Below are positions 56,530-64,000 of a stretch of DNA of 64,000 bases, one piece after another. The notes under the pieces were generated by a model. The model was not told where the DNA came from. It worked only from the letters and a program-made list of their open reading frames with translations, and ran no database searches. Origin of the DNA: Scybalousia_A sp052170555 (lineage in GTDB: Bacteria > Bacteroidota > Bacteroidia > Bacteroidales > P3); contig JBQNAI010000005.1 in assembly GCA_052170555.1 (NCBI GenBank), positions 1 to 64,000 of the forward strand, in the 5' to 3' direction. The translations under genes and the position numbers were made by a program. Within the stretch, counting starts at the first letter, position 1. The number at the start of each line of letters is the position of its first letter.

Positions 56530-56788
56530 TTTTTCTTTTGGCTCCTTGATTTGCAGTATACAATACTCATCATATCAAAACACTATAATTTATTCCTAAT
56601 CACTAATGATAGTATTATACTACCATAAGTTTTAGATTTCACTACCCTTCTTAAATTTTCAATTACTTTAATTACTTGGTTTTCCTATATATGTAGCAAA
56701 ATAAAATTATCTTTTACAAGATTATATTTGTATAATGCTCTATGGATCAATACTAATTGAAATTTATTCACAAAAAATACTAAAATAA

Positions 56789-56820
56789 TTTGGTCAGTTT
56801 GTAAAATTAACGTAATTTTG
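56789..56820 (+). promoter_or_regulatory. Promoter of tRNA-Met
   Basis: TTTG (56789-56792), 20 bp, then TAATTTTG (56813-56820), about 37 nt before the tRNA. Confidence 0.75.
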
Positions 56821-56857
56821 CAAACGCTTTCGTTGGGTTTAGTACTTTTTACGTAGC

Positions 56858-56934
56858 GGTCCCTTAGCTCAGTTGGTTAGAGCATCTGACTCATAATCAG
56901 GGGGTCCTTGGTTCGAGCCCAAGAGGGACCACCA
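56858..56934 (+). tRNA. tRNA-Met (CAT), elongator type
   Basis: Acceptor GGTCCCT/AGGGACC, D arm with AGCTCAGTTGGTTAGAGC, anticodon stem TCTGA/TCAGG with loop CTCATAA (CAT), T arm with GGTTCGAGCCC, and encoded CCA. The G1-C72 pair rules out an initiator. A tRNA-Ile2 with modified CAT is a remote alternative. Confidence 0.93.
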
Positions 56935-56944
56935 AAGATGGTGA

Positions 56945-56982
56945 AGCGGTATCAAAAAATAAAGATGATGCCGCTGTTTTTT
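56945..56982 (+). terminator. Terminator of tRNA-Met
   Basis: AGCGGTATCA pairs with TGATGCCGCT (one wobble), followed by GTTTTTTG, 11 nt after the tRNA CCA. Confidence 0.75.
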
Positions 56983-57027
56983 GTATGTACTAAAAGGTTT
57001 CTTCAATAAAATATAATAAAATTAAAT

Positions 57028-57666
57028 ATGAGAAGATTAGCGGTAACACTAAAACGAATTAGAACTATATTTATACTAACCTTTATAATATTAAATATAG
57101 CAAGTATAAAATCGCAATCACAAATAGCAAATAATATGTCAACAAATTTAGAACAACAAGGATTTAAGCTTATCAATCCGCAAGATATTCAAACAAACAC
57201 TTTTGAGATGTTTGAAAAAAATTGGGCATTAGTGACAGCTGGTGACCTAAATTCGTACAATACGATGACTATTGGTTGGGGAGATTTTGGAATTCTCTGG
57301 AACAAACCGATAATCACTGTATACGTATCAAGTTCTCGTTATACTAAACAGTTCATGGATGAGAATGAGTATTTTACCGTTGAATTCTTTGAAGAACAAT
57401 ATAGGGAAAAATTAGTATATTTAGGTTCTCATTCAGGGAGAAACGAAGACAAAGTAAGCAAGTCAAAATTAACACCGATATTTACAGAAAATGGCAATGC
57501 AACCTTCAAAGAAGGTAAGATAATCATTGAAGCCAAAAAGATTTATTCGCATGAATTTGAACTAAATGCTTTACCCAAAGATATAAAGCTGTGGTATGAT
57601 AAACGAAATATAGGATTACATACAATGTATATCGGAGAAATTGTAAATATTTGGCTAAAAGAGTAA
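57028..57666 (+). CDS. Flavin-reductase-like protein with N-terminal membrane segment
   Basis: 212 residues. From residue 37 on (MSTNLEQQGFKLINPQDIQT, then NWALVTAGDLNSYNTMTIGW) it matches the FMN-binding flavin reductase / DIM6-NTAB group. WNKPIITVYVSSSRYTKQFM and YFTVEFFEEQYREKLVYLGS follow. The extra 36 residues (KRIRTIFILTFIILNIASIK) look like a signal peptide or anchor, odd for a normally cytosolic fold. The ATG at 57136 would give the usual length without it. The stop converges with the next gene after 27 bp. Confidence 0.75.
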   Translation: MRRLAVTLKRIRTIFILTFIILNIASIKSQSQIANNMSTNLEQQGFKLINPQDIQTNTFEMFEKNWALVTAGDLNSYNTMTIGWGDFGILWNKPIITVYVSSSRYTKQFMDENEYFTVEFFEEQYREKLVYLGSHSGRNEDKVSKSKLTPIFTENGNATFKEGKIIIEAKKIYSHEFELNALPKDIKLWYDKRNIGLHTMYIGEIVNIWLKE

Positions 57667-57693
57667 GTATAGTAATATGTTTGATAAATAATA

Positions 57694-59409
57694 CTAATCT
57701 TTGCGAACATATTTCAACGAAAGAAGGTTCATTGCATTTGAACTAAGAGAATGAATGTTCTTATGTGTAAAACGTAGTACTTCATCATAATAAAGAACAA
57801 CGACAGGAGCTTGGTTAATTATTATCTCATTCATCTTATTGTACAACTCATTACGCTTTTTTTTATCGGTTTCTGTCACACTTAGCTCATAAAGACGGTC
57901 ATATTGTTCATTGGAGAAATGAGTATAGTTGGGACCATAGGGAGCAAAGTTTTTAGAATAGAAAAGTGAAAGATAATTCTCTGCATCTGGATAATCTGCT
58001 ATCCAACTCCCACGAAACCACTCAATTTTTCCTTGTGCCATTCTTTCCCTTAGTTCAGCCGCTGGATTAGTCTCCAATTTAACATTCATACCTAACAAAA
58101 TCAGTTGTTGTTGAATGTATTTACACAAATCTAAATACGCACTTGTTGTAGTTAATGTTACAATTGGTTTGTTCTTATAATAACCAGCCTTTTCTAACAA
58201 TTGCTTTGCCTTCTGTGGATTATAATCATAGCCCATCATATCTTTTGACAACTCTCCCAAAAGGGATGGAGGAACAAATCCCTTTTCTCCAGCAATACCA
58301 ATATTGTTACGTAAATACTTTATCATCTTTTTTCTATCAAATCCATAATTGATCGCCTGTCTTATTAGTTTGTTATTCAACACTGCTTTATACTTTTTAT
58401 CACTCAAATAAAAGCCTAAATATTCAGTATTCAAATAAGGTTCAGTCAAAAGGTTGATTTTATCCCTATATTTGGGTTGAAGGGTCCCTTGATGCGTCAA
58501 TATTTCATCCTTGTAATTAGGATCAATACCCGAAATAAAGTCTATATTACCTTTAATGAATTCAAGAAACACACTTTGTTTATCCACAATAAATGAAACA
58601 TTAATTCCATCTAAATAAGGTAATCTTTTTCCATTCTTATCTCTCTCAAAATAATTGTTATTTCGTAATAAAACGAGTTTAACCCCTTCTTTCCAAAACT
58701 GAAAGTAAAAGGCACCCGTACCAACTGGGTGTCTATGAAAATTTTCTTTATAATATTCTATAGCTTCGTGGGGTACTACGTAGGCATATGGCATAGATAA
58801 TAACCCAAGAAAAGGAGAAAACGGTTCTTTAAGTTGAAGAACAAGTGTGGTATCATCTTTTGCTGTAAAACTATAAGAAACCTTCTTATTGTCTTCAAAA
58901 ATTGTGTCTCTTTTTATATATTCAAAAATCCAAGATCCTGTAGATGCCGTATTCTCATCCAAAATTCTATTAAAGGAATATACAAAATCCTGAGCAATTA
59001 CCTTTCGCGGCTTTTTAAAACATACATCTGTATGAAAAAATACATCATTCCGTAAAAAAAATGTGTAAGTCAGCTTATCCTCACTTATTTCCCAACTTTT
59101 TGCTATACACGGCACAACTTCAAGATCATCATTCAATTGTACTAAACCATTATACAATTGATTGCATACCCATATCAAAGCCTGATCCTTAGCAAAGGCA
59201 GGATCTAACGTTGATATACCCGCACTCTCATTATATTTAAATATCTTTTTATTGCTATCTTCAGACTTATTATTACAAGCAAGCAGTAAAAACAAAGAAC
59301 TGATAATACCGACATTGCATATAGAGGAAAAAAGAAGGCGTTTTAATAAATTCTTTTCTAAAAAGAAAAAATTCTTTCTTGACATTAGTTCATTAAAACG
59401 CCACTTCAT
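57694..59409 (-). CDS. Peptide ABC transporter substrate-binding lipoprotein
   Basis: SBP_bac_5 family, 571 residues from the ATG at 59409 or 563 from 59385. Lipobox LLLACNNKS (Cys45 or 37). The binding domain is typical: YNESAGISTLDPAFAKDQA, AKSWEISEDKLTYTFFLRND, HPVGTGAFYFQFWKEGVKLV and QAINYGFDRKKMIKYLRNNI. It probably captures peptides for an Opp/Dpp importer; a DppB-type permease lies at 34.8 kb. Both start codons lie in repeat copy 12, and no other start exists before the signal helix. Confidence 0.88.
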   Translation of the reverse strand: MKWRFNELMSRKNFFFLEKNLLKRLLFSSICNVGIISSLFLLLACNNKSEDSNKKIFKYNESAGISTLDPAFAKDQALIWVCNQLYNGLVQLNDDLEVVPCIAKSWEISEDKLTYTFFLRNDVFFHTDVCFKKPRKVIAQDFVYSFNRILDENTASTGSWIFEYIKRDTIFEDNKKVSYSFTAKDDTTLVLQLKEPFSPFLGLLSMPYAYVVPHEAIEYYKENFHRHPVGTGAFYFQFWKEGVKLVLLRNNNYFERDKNGKRLPYLDGINVSFIVDKQSVFLEFIKGNIDFISGIDPNYKDEILTHQGTLQPKYRDKINLLTEPYLNTEYLGFYLSDKKYKAVLNNKLIRQAINYGFDRKKMIKYLRNNIGIAGEKGFVPPSLLGELSKDMMGYDYNPQKAKQLLEKAGYYKNKPIVTLTTTSAYLDLCKYIQQQLILLGMNVKLETNPAAELRERMAQGKIEWFRGSWIADYPDAENYLSLFYSKNFAPYGPNYTHFSNEQYDRLYELSVTETDKKKRNELYNKMNEIIINQAPVVVLYYDEVLRFTHKNIHSLSSNAMNLLSLKYVRKD

Positions 59410-59410
59410 T
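59345..59410. repeat. Interspersed repeat copy 12, overlapping a gene start
   Basis: Minus strand: ATGAAGTGGCGTTTTAAT, then ACTAATGTCAAGAAAGAATT, then a TTAGAAAAGAATTTA tail, so A' and B are both recognisable. It overlaps the first 21-22 codons of the peptide-binding lipoprotein. Confidence 0.8.
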
Positions 59411-59512
59411 TTAACAATATGATTTATCCATTTTTCTAATGGAAACTATTAGTCTTATTTTTTTACAAACAGCATACTAATGTAAAAAATTAGTTGCTTT
59501 AATTAGTGAAAG

Positions 59513-60442
59513 TTACTTTTTGATTGCATCAAAATTTTTGCCAAAGACCCCTTCGGTCTTTTCAACTGTCATAAAAGCCTCTGGATCTATAGTCTTTACA
59601 AACTGCATTATTTGTACTTTCTCTGTTCTATGTACAACCACCAACAGAATTTTAACATCCTGTTTGCTGTACCAACCTTTGCCATTTATATAAGTAACAC
59701 CACGTTTTATTTTGTTACCTATTAGCTCTGCCAACTCTTCATTCTTTTTTGAAAATATTAGAATCTTGTATGTTTGTTTGCGACCGTCTACCACATAATC
59801 AATAGTAAAGGTATAAGATAATAAAACTAAAAAACCATATACAATTTCTGTTATAGAATTGCCTGGAATAATGATAGAAGACATTATCACCAAGGCATCA
59901 ACAACCATAATCACACTACCAAACGATACATTGTAATGTTTGTTCAATATTAATGCTACCACATCACTACCTCCAGAATTACCTCCATTGGATAGTACTA
60001 TCCCTATACCTATACCGGACATAACACCCCCTATAATAGAACAAATGGCGGGGTCCAACCCTCCCCTAACGGCATTACCTAACTTAACAAGTTCAGGTAT
60101 CTCTTGGATAGTAAGAAACTGCTGAAAAAACCAAAACCACATTGTTGTAACTAATATGCCAAATATATTACTAACCGCAAATTTCTTACCCAAAAAGTAG
60201 AGCCCCAAAGTAAACAAAATAGAATTAATCACAAGATATGACAACGATACTGGTATAAATTGATTAGTTATTATGTATATAACTGATGCCAATCCGACGA
60301 CTCCTCCTCCAACAATATGATTTGGTATCAAGAATATCGTCCATGCAACAACGTAAAACGAAATACCAAAAGCTATTGCAATATATATTCGCAATGTCTT
60401 CCAGAATGGTAATTTGAAATTAGTCAATTTTAAATCCGTCAT
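59513..60442 (-). CDS. YitT-family membrane protein (DUF2179 C-terminus)
   Basis: 309 residues. About six hydrophobic segments (IAFGISFYVVAWTIFLIPNH, then GVVGLASVIYIITN) are followed by a cytosolic DUF2179 domain (YTFTIDYVVDGRKQTYKILI, GVTYINGKGWYSKQDVKILL). Function not established in this family. It begins 22 bp after the end of the double-thioredoxin gene, so co-transcription with the peptide-binding gene downstream is possible. Confidence 0.88.
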   Translation of the reverse strand: MTDLKLTNFKLPFWKTLRIYIAIAFGISFYVVAWTIFLIPNHIVGGGVVGLASVIYIITNQFIPVSLSYLVINSILFTLGLYFLGKKFAVSNIFGILVTTMWFWFFQQFLTIQEIPELVKLGNAVRGGLDPAICSIIGGVMSGIGIGIVLSNGGNSGGSDVVALILNKHYNVSFGSVIMVVDALVIMSSIIIPGNSITEIVYGFLVLLSYTFTIDYVVDGRKQTYKILIFSKKNEELAELIGNKIKRGVTYINGKGWYSKQDVKILLVVVHRTEKVQIMQFVKTIDPEAFMTVEKTEGVFGKNFDAIKK

Positions 60443-60464
60443 AATTGTGTTTATTTTTATTATT

Positions 60465-62429
60465 TTATTTCTCTGTTATAATTCTTACAATTTCATCAAC
60501 AGAAAGGTTTATCCCCAAAATATTACCATGTTTATCTAAAAGCATAGCATAAGGTATGGAATTAAGGTCATAAAGCTTGACAACACTACTTGACCATCTC
60601 TTCAAATCAGAGAGATTTTCCCACTTATCCAAGCCATCCGTCTTAATGGCATTCTCCCATTGCACCCTAGTATCATCAAGTGAAACCGCAACAACTCCAA
60701 ATTTAATTTTATTAGCATAATTATTAAACACCCTGACATAATCTTTATTACGGTTGCGAGAAACATAATCCCAAGATGCCCAAAAGGAAACCAAAGTATA
60801 ATCATTATATGGCAAAAGGGAGTAAAGAGTAATATCCTGTTCGTGTAGATTCTTCAAAATAAAATCTTTTGCCTTATCCGTCTGCATATTCTTGGAATTC
60901 TCTGTTAGTTGCAACTGTTCTTTTAACAATGAATACTGATACATGGTTTTAGCTTGCCCATTAAGAGAACTAATTGCCCGACTCCTATCCTCCTCAGTCA
61001 TATAAGGATAAAGATAATTACTTATAATAAAAGGAGAATAAATACTATTTGTATGAGTTCTAACATAATCGGTTAAACACTGCATAGGATTCTTTTGTCT
61101 GTTACAACTACTTGCAATGGATAAAAAATCATCCTGAGATTGAGAGCCTTCAATCTTCACTTCCTCCAAATTTTTCTTTTCTCCAGTGATTGTAATATAA
61201 TCATTAGTCATAAAAAAGGATAAAACTCCATCTTTCATAGGCAAACCTATCATACCCATACAAACCTTTTGAACTTTACCTTCAAAAATAAACGTGCCAT
61301 TCTTTATCCTTGTCGAAAAAGTCTGCTTTTCCCCATTTTCAAGCAAAAGTGTCAAAGTAACAACTCCCTCATTCACGCCTTGAATATTTCCAGTTATTGT
61401 ATAACCTTCATTATCCATAACTTTAGTCAATTTAGTCCTTAATTCATCCGGATCAATATTGTGAGCAACTATTTTACCTTCGTGGTCGACTAACACATTG
61501 TCTGGAATAGATTTAATCATATAATCTTTTACAATTTTAGATTCCCATTTCTTGAAATCACAGACAATATTCCACATTATATTATCTTCTTTTACAGCTT
61601 TCTTCCATTCATTTACATTATTGTCTAATGATACAGTGTAAATATCAAAGCCTTTTGGTTTATAAAGTTTATATATTGCACTCAATTTTTGAGTATTTTC
61701 TCTACATTCTTCACACCATGAAGCCCAAAAATCTATTAACGTATATTTGTTTTGGCGTATTATTCTATTCAAATCTACAGTTTTGCCATTTATGTCCTTA
61801 TTTATACTAACAAGGCCGACCTGACCGACTGCAATTGAAGAAAGTTTTTTTTCTCTTTTACGTAAATGGATGTAATGATAACAATGAATAGCTTGACCTT
61901 TTAATACATTCAGGTGTTTATATAATTCATCATAATCCCATCTATAAGCAAGATAGGAAGATATTATGTCGGCAGCAAATATATCCTCAGCATTATTCAT
62001 TACCCAATTTTCCAAACGTGCAAGATATACATCATTATCCTCTATTCCATCAGGATTGGTTATAGAGTACCATTTACTTGTCAAAGGAGCGTTCTCTACT
62101 TTCAATTTGTCTTTCTTAGGATTAATTTTCAAATCCATATTCATCGCAGGCTCCAAATAAATACGATAAGATTTCTTTCCATTTATATTAAGTAGGGCCG
62201 GAATAGATTGTTCAGTGTATCCACGGAATACAAATCTGCCTTTTTTATCCAATTCTATAGAATCCAAACGCTCATTACCATCTGGTAAAAAAATACGAAG
62301 TGTAGCGTAACCTACTCCATCAGAAATTTGCCCATTGACAACATAACCCTTGGATGTCATCACGTATTGCTGAGCAAGTACTCCTGAACTCAAAATTACT
62401 AATATTGAAAATAAAATTATTTTTCTCAT
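60465..62429 (-). CDS. Double thioredoxin-like (TlpA/DUF4369) protein; second site degenerate
   Basis: 654 residues, secreted (IILFSILVILSSGVLAQ). Two copies of a DUF4369-like beta domain plus thioredoxin fold. The first is YTLIDFWASWCEECRENTQK, redox pair Cys239-Cys242, cis-Pro segment KSIPDNVLVD. The second is TLVSFWASWDYVSRNRNKDY with no cysteine at 554-557, cis-Pro NSIPYAMLLD. So the second fold is probably structural or binding-only. Compare the two-gene version at 13.9-16.8 kb. Envelope located; partner unknown. Confidence 0.82.
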   Translation of the reverse strand: MRKIILFSILVILSSGVLAQQYVMTSKGYVVNGQISDGVGYATLRIFLPDGNERLDSIELDKKGRFVFRGYTEQSIPALLNINGKKSYRIYLEPAMNMDLKINPKKDKLKVENAPLTSKWYSITNPDGIEDNDVYLARLENWVMNNAEDIFAADIISSYLAYRWDYDELYKHLNVLKGQAIHCYHYIHLRKREKKLSSIAVGQVGLVSINKDINGKTVDLNRIIRQNKYTLIDFWASWCEECRENTQKLSAIYKLYKPKGFDIYTVSLDNNVNEWKKAVKEDNIMWNIVCDFKKWESKIVKDYMIKSIPDNVLVDHEGKIVAHNIDPDELRTKLTKVMDNEGYTITGNIQGVNEGVVTLTLLLENGEKQTFSTRIKNGTFIFEGKVQKVCMGMIGLPMKDGVLSFFMTNDYITITGEKKNLEEVKIEGSQSQDDFLSIASSCNRQKNPMQCLTDYVRTHTNSIYSPFIISNYLYPYMTEEDRSRAISSLNGQAKTMYQYSLLKEQLQLTENSKNMQTDKAKDFILKNLHEQDITLYSLLPYNDYTLVSFWASWDYVSRNRNKDYVRVFNNYANKIKFGVVAVSLDDTRVQWENAIKTDGLDKWENLSDLKRWSSSVVKLYDLNSIPYAMLLDKHGNILGINLSVDEIVRIITEK

Positions 62430-62444
62430 ATTTGATCCTATGTT

Positions 62445-62909
62445 TTATCTATTTAACTGACGCTCTATATCCCTTTTTATGTCCTTATCCTTAATAGTCT
62501 CTCTCTTATCATAAGAATGTTTGCCTTTTGCTAAAGCAATTTGCAACTTGGCATAACCTCGTTGATCAATATAAAGCATTACAGGAACAATTGTATAACC
62601 TTTTTCTTTGCTTCTTGCCTCCAACTTCCTTAATTCTTTTCTCTGCAAAAGCAATTTACGATCTCTTTTGACATTAACCTTCCCGTAGGAAGTAAAACGA
62701 TATTCTGCTATATGCATCTGACTAATCCACAATTCTCCATTAATGAATACACACCAAGCATCGGACAAATTAGCTTTACCGGCACGAATACTCTTTATTT
62801 CACTACCACACAATACTATACCTGCCGTATATTCTTGCATCAAATAATACAAAAATGAAGCCTTTTTATTTCTTATCTCAACAATATTATTGTTTGGTGT
62901 CTGTTTCAT
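62445..62909 (-). CDS. smpB: SsrA-binding protein
   Basis: Binds tmRNA and helps rescue stalled ribosomes. 154 residues. KKASFLYYLMQEYTAGIVLC, GSEIKSIRAGKANLSDAW and the basic RDRKLLLQRKELRKLEARSK are characteristic, and the C-terminal tail (SYDKRETIKDKDIKRDIERQ) is that of SmpB. The frame opens upstream (62960), but the promoter (62918-62947) lies there, so the start is the ATG at 62909. Confidence 0.96.
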   Translation of the reverse strand: MKQTPNNNIVEIRNKKASFLYYLMQEYTAGIVLCGSEIKSIRAGKANLSDAWCVFINGELWISQMHIAEYRFTSYGKVNVKRDRKLLLQRKELRKLEARSKEKGYTIVPVMLYIDQRGYAKLQIALAKGKHSYDKRETIKDKDIKRDIERQLNR

Positions 62910-62917
62910 ACATTGTG

Positions 62918-62947
62918 CAAAGATAGTATTTATTTTTAACATAACAA
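62918..62947 (-). promoter_or_regulatory. Promoter of smpB
   Basis: Minus strand TTG (62945-62947), 19 bp, then TATCTTTG (62918-62925). The start would lie a few bases before the ATG, so the leader is very short and the mRNA may be nearly leaderless. Confidence 0.7.
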
Positions 62948-63010
62948 TACTCCATATCACAAATTCAATTACATGTTATATTTTTTAAAAATATTTAAAT
63001 ACTATAATAA

Positions 63011-63090
63011 AATGCCGAAACAAAAAACTCTTTCTTGACATTAGTAAATTCTTTTTTGAAAAGAATTTACTAATGTCACATTTTAATTTT
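63011..63090. repeat. Interspersed repeat copy 13 (B-B' hairpin, then A)
   Basis: TGACATTAGTAAATTCTTTT (63036-63055) pairs without a mismatch with 63059-63078 across TTG; the tail GTCACATTTTAATTTTTT is a diverged A module. It lies between smpB and folA, both on the minus strand (gap 62910-63222); nothing else is recognisable there except the smpB promoter. Confidence 0.85.
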
Positions 63091-63222
63091 TTATCTACCG
63101 AATAACAGTCTCATTCAATAAGATTATAGCAATCTGATTAATAGAAAAGAACATTTACAAAAATATAGTTTTGAGTGTAACATTATTTCATGTCTGTCAG
63201 ACTGCAATATAAAGCCAAACAC

Positions 63223-63720
63223 CTAAGATCTTCTTTTCAGAACTAAGAATTGATATTGCAAATTACTTTTTTCATCTGTAAAAATTTCACTTTCGTCTTC
63301 TTGTATCCATTCGTCATCATTGATTGTCGGGAAGAAAGTATCGGCATCTGCATAAGTGTGAAAAACTTTTGTAATATAAAGTTTGTCTACTAATGGTAAA
63401 AATTCTTTATATATTGTTCCACCACCAATAATAAACACCTCTGTTTCGTAATCAAATAAACGTCTTACTTCTTCTATACTACTGACAACTTTAACTCCCT
63501 CTAATACAAAATTTTTATTACTTGTTATTACTATATTTTCACGTTTTGGTAAAGGTTTTATTTGTAAAGAGTCCCATGTTTTACGCCCCATAACTACCGG
63601 ATGCCCTTTGGTAGTATTTTTAAAGAAAACCATATCATCATGAATATGCCATAACAAACCGCCACCACGACCTATTGCACCATTTTGAGCAATTGCTACT
63701 ATTATACTGAATTTATTCAT
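63223..63720 (-). CDS. folA: Dihydrofolate reductase
   Basis: Reduces dihydrofolate to tetrahydrofolate with NADPH. 165 residues. SIIVAIAQNGAIGRGGGLLW, HIHDDMVFFKNTTKGHPVVM, GRKTWDSLQIKPLPKRENIV and EVFIIGGGTIYKEFLPLVDK match the family. ATG at 63720; thyA ends 50 bp upstream, so the two are read together, recycling the dihydrofolate that thyA makes. Confidence 0.96.
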   Translation of the reverse strand: MNKFSIIVAIAQNGAIGRGGGLLWHIHDDMVFFKNTTKGHPVVMGRKTWDSLQIKPLPKRENIVITSNKNFVLEGVKVVSSIEEVRRLFDYETEVFIIGGGTIYKEFLPLVDKLYITKVFHTYADADTFFPTINDDEWIQEDESEIFTDEKSNLQYQFLVLKRRS

Positions 63721-63769
63721 CGTTTATCTCCATTATGTAATATTTATTTGTCATCAATAATCAAATATA

Positions 63770-64000
63770 TCACACAGCAACATCCGCTTTGATATGCGGA
63801 TGAAACTGATAATTCTCTATGACGATATCTTCTGCCTTGAAATCAAAAATATTTTTTATATCAGAATTAAGTTTCAATGTGGGTAAGGAATAAGGTTCTC
63901 TTGACAATTGCAATTTTGCTTGTTCTATGTGGTTAGAATATATATGAGCATCTCCAAATGTATGAATATAATCTCCACATTTCAATCCTGTAACCTGAGC
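63770..64000 (-). CDS. thyA: Thymidylate synthase, 3' part
   Basis: The last 76 codons of thyA; the 5' part lies outside the window. AQVTGLKCGDYIHTFGDAHI then YSNHIEQAKLQLSREPYSLP and the end YQFHPHIKADVAV are ThyA-specific; the folate- and dUMP-binding GDAHIYSNH is intact. It makes dTMP from dUMP with methylene-tetrahydrofolate and precedes folA in the same operon. Confidence 0.95.
   Translation of the reverse strand, partial: AQVTGLKCGDYIHTFGDAHIYSNHIEQAKLQLSREPYSLPTLKLNSDIKNIFDFKAEDIVIENYQFHPHIKADVAV

Noticed and set aside
2555..63090. Interspersed repeats as a CRISPR array
   Set aside because: Copies are kilobases apart, vary in order, have no spacers of even length, and no cas genes are present.
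2555..63090. Repeats as plain intrinsic terminators
   Set aside because: Most lie upstream of genes in divergent or tandem gaps, and only one is in a convergent gap; several separate genes already have distinct terminators.

Overview
This is an AT-rich stretch of a Bacteroidota chromosome, most likely order Bacteroidales. The evidence is the Bacteroidota promoter pattern (TTTG or TTG at -33, about 19-20 bp, then TAnnTTTG at -7), scarce Shine-Dalgarno sequences, and lineage-restricted families: GldH, the Bacteroidota-type RNA polymerase omega, DUF4835, DUF4831, DUF1599 beside a DoxX/MauE-like protein, and DUF4369/TlpA thioredoxin-like proteins. Almost all of it is ordinary core chromosome. I see no prophage, CRISPR array, rRNA operon, intact transposon or defence island. 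The only mobile-element trace is a decayed tyrosine recombinase at the left edge, beside tRNA-Gln.

Layout. 1-900: integrase remnant and tRNA-Gln(CTG). 1.0-6.2 kb: OmpA-family protein; purC, gldH and uvrC. 6.3-13.4 kb: polysaccharide flippase, aspA, a glycosyltransferase, then wecA-type transferase and ftsE. 13.9-16.8 kb: two overlapping thioredoxin-like envelope proteins. 17.4-24.8 kb: yidC, a small membrane peptide coupled to sufS, a YigZ protein, a class III aminotransferase and an RlmI-like methyltransferase. 24.9-30 kb: class I/II aminotransferase, then the bamD-rpoZ-coaBC-DUF4835 cluster. 30.2-34.6 kb: a lipoprotein and ppdK. 34.8-39.5 kb: peptide-type permease, DoxX-like protein and DUF1599; divergently folP and cdaA. 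39.8-45.7 kb: DUF4831, WG-repeat protein, aguA and aguB (agmatine to putrescine), EamA transporter. 46.4-51.5 kb: rpsA and priA. 51.6-56.4 kb: dapB, ROK kinase, GH2 beta-mannosidase, Sel1 protein. 56.8-64 kb: tRNA-Met, flavin-reductase-like protein, peptide-binding lipoprotein, YitT protein, double thioredoxin protein, smpB, folA and the 3' part of thyA.

The most distinctive feature is outside the genes. At least 13 copies of a modular, often palindromic element lie between genes, about one per 5 kb. Module A contains AAAGTCCCACTTTAAT or its complement. Module B contains AATTCTTTCTTGACATTAG followed by GTAAATTC..GAAAAGAATTTA. Several copies fold into perfect 17-27 bp stems, and the arms vary together (GTCCCAC with GTGGGAC, GTCACAC with GTGTGAC), which suggests pairing is selected or copied. 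Most copies lie upstream of genes, in divergent or tandem gaps, so they are not simply terminators. One copy supplies the start codon and first residues of the peptide-binding lipoprotein. Separate oddities are a 22-bp-period array of AGACSGTCT palindromes between priA and rpsA, a perfect 34-bp hairpin at 39.7 kb, and a possible structured RNA at 11.4-11.56 kb.
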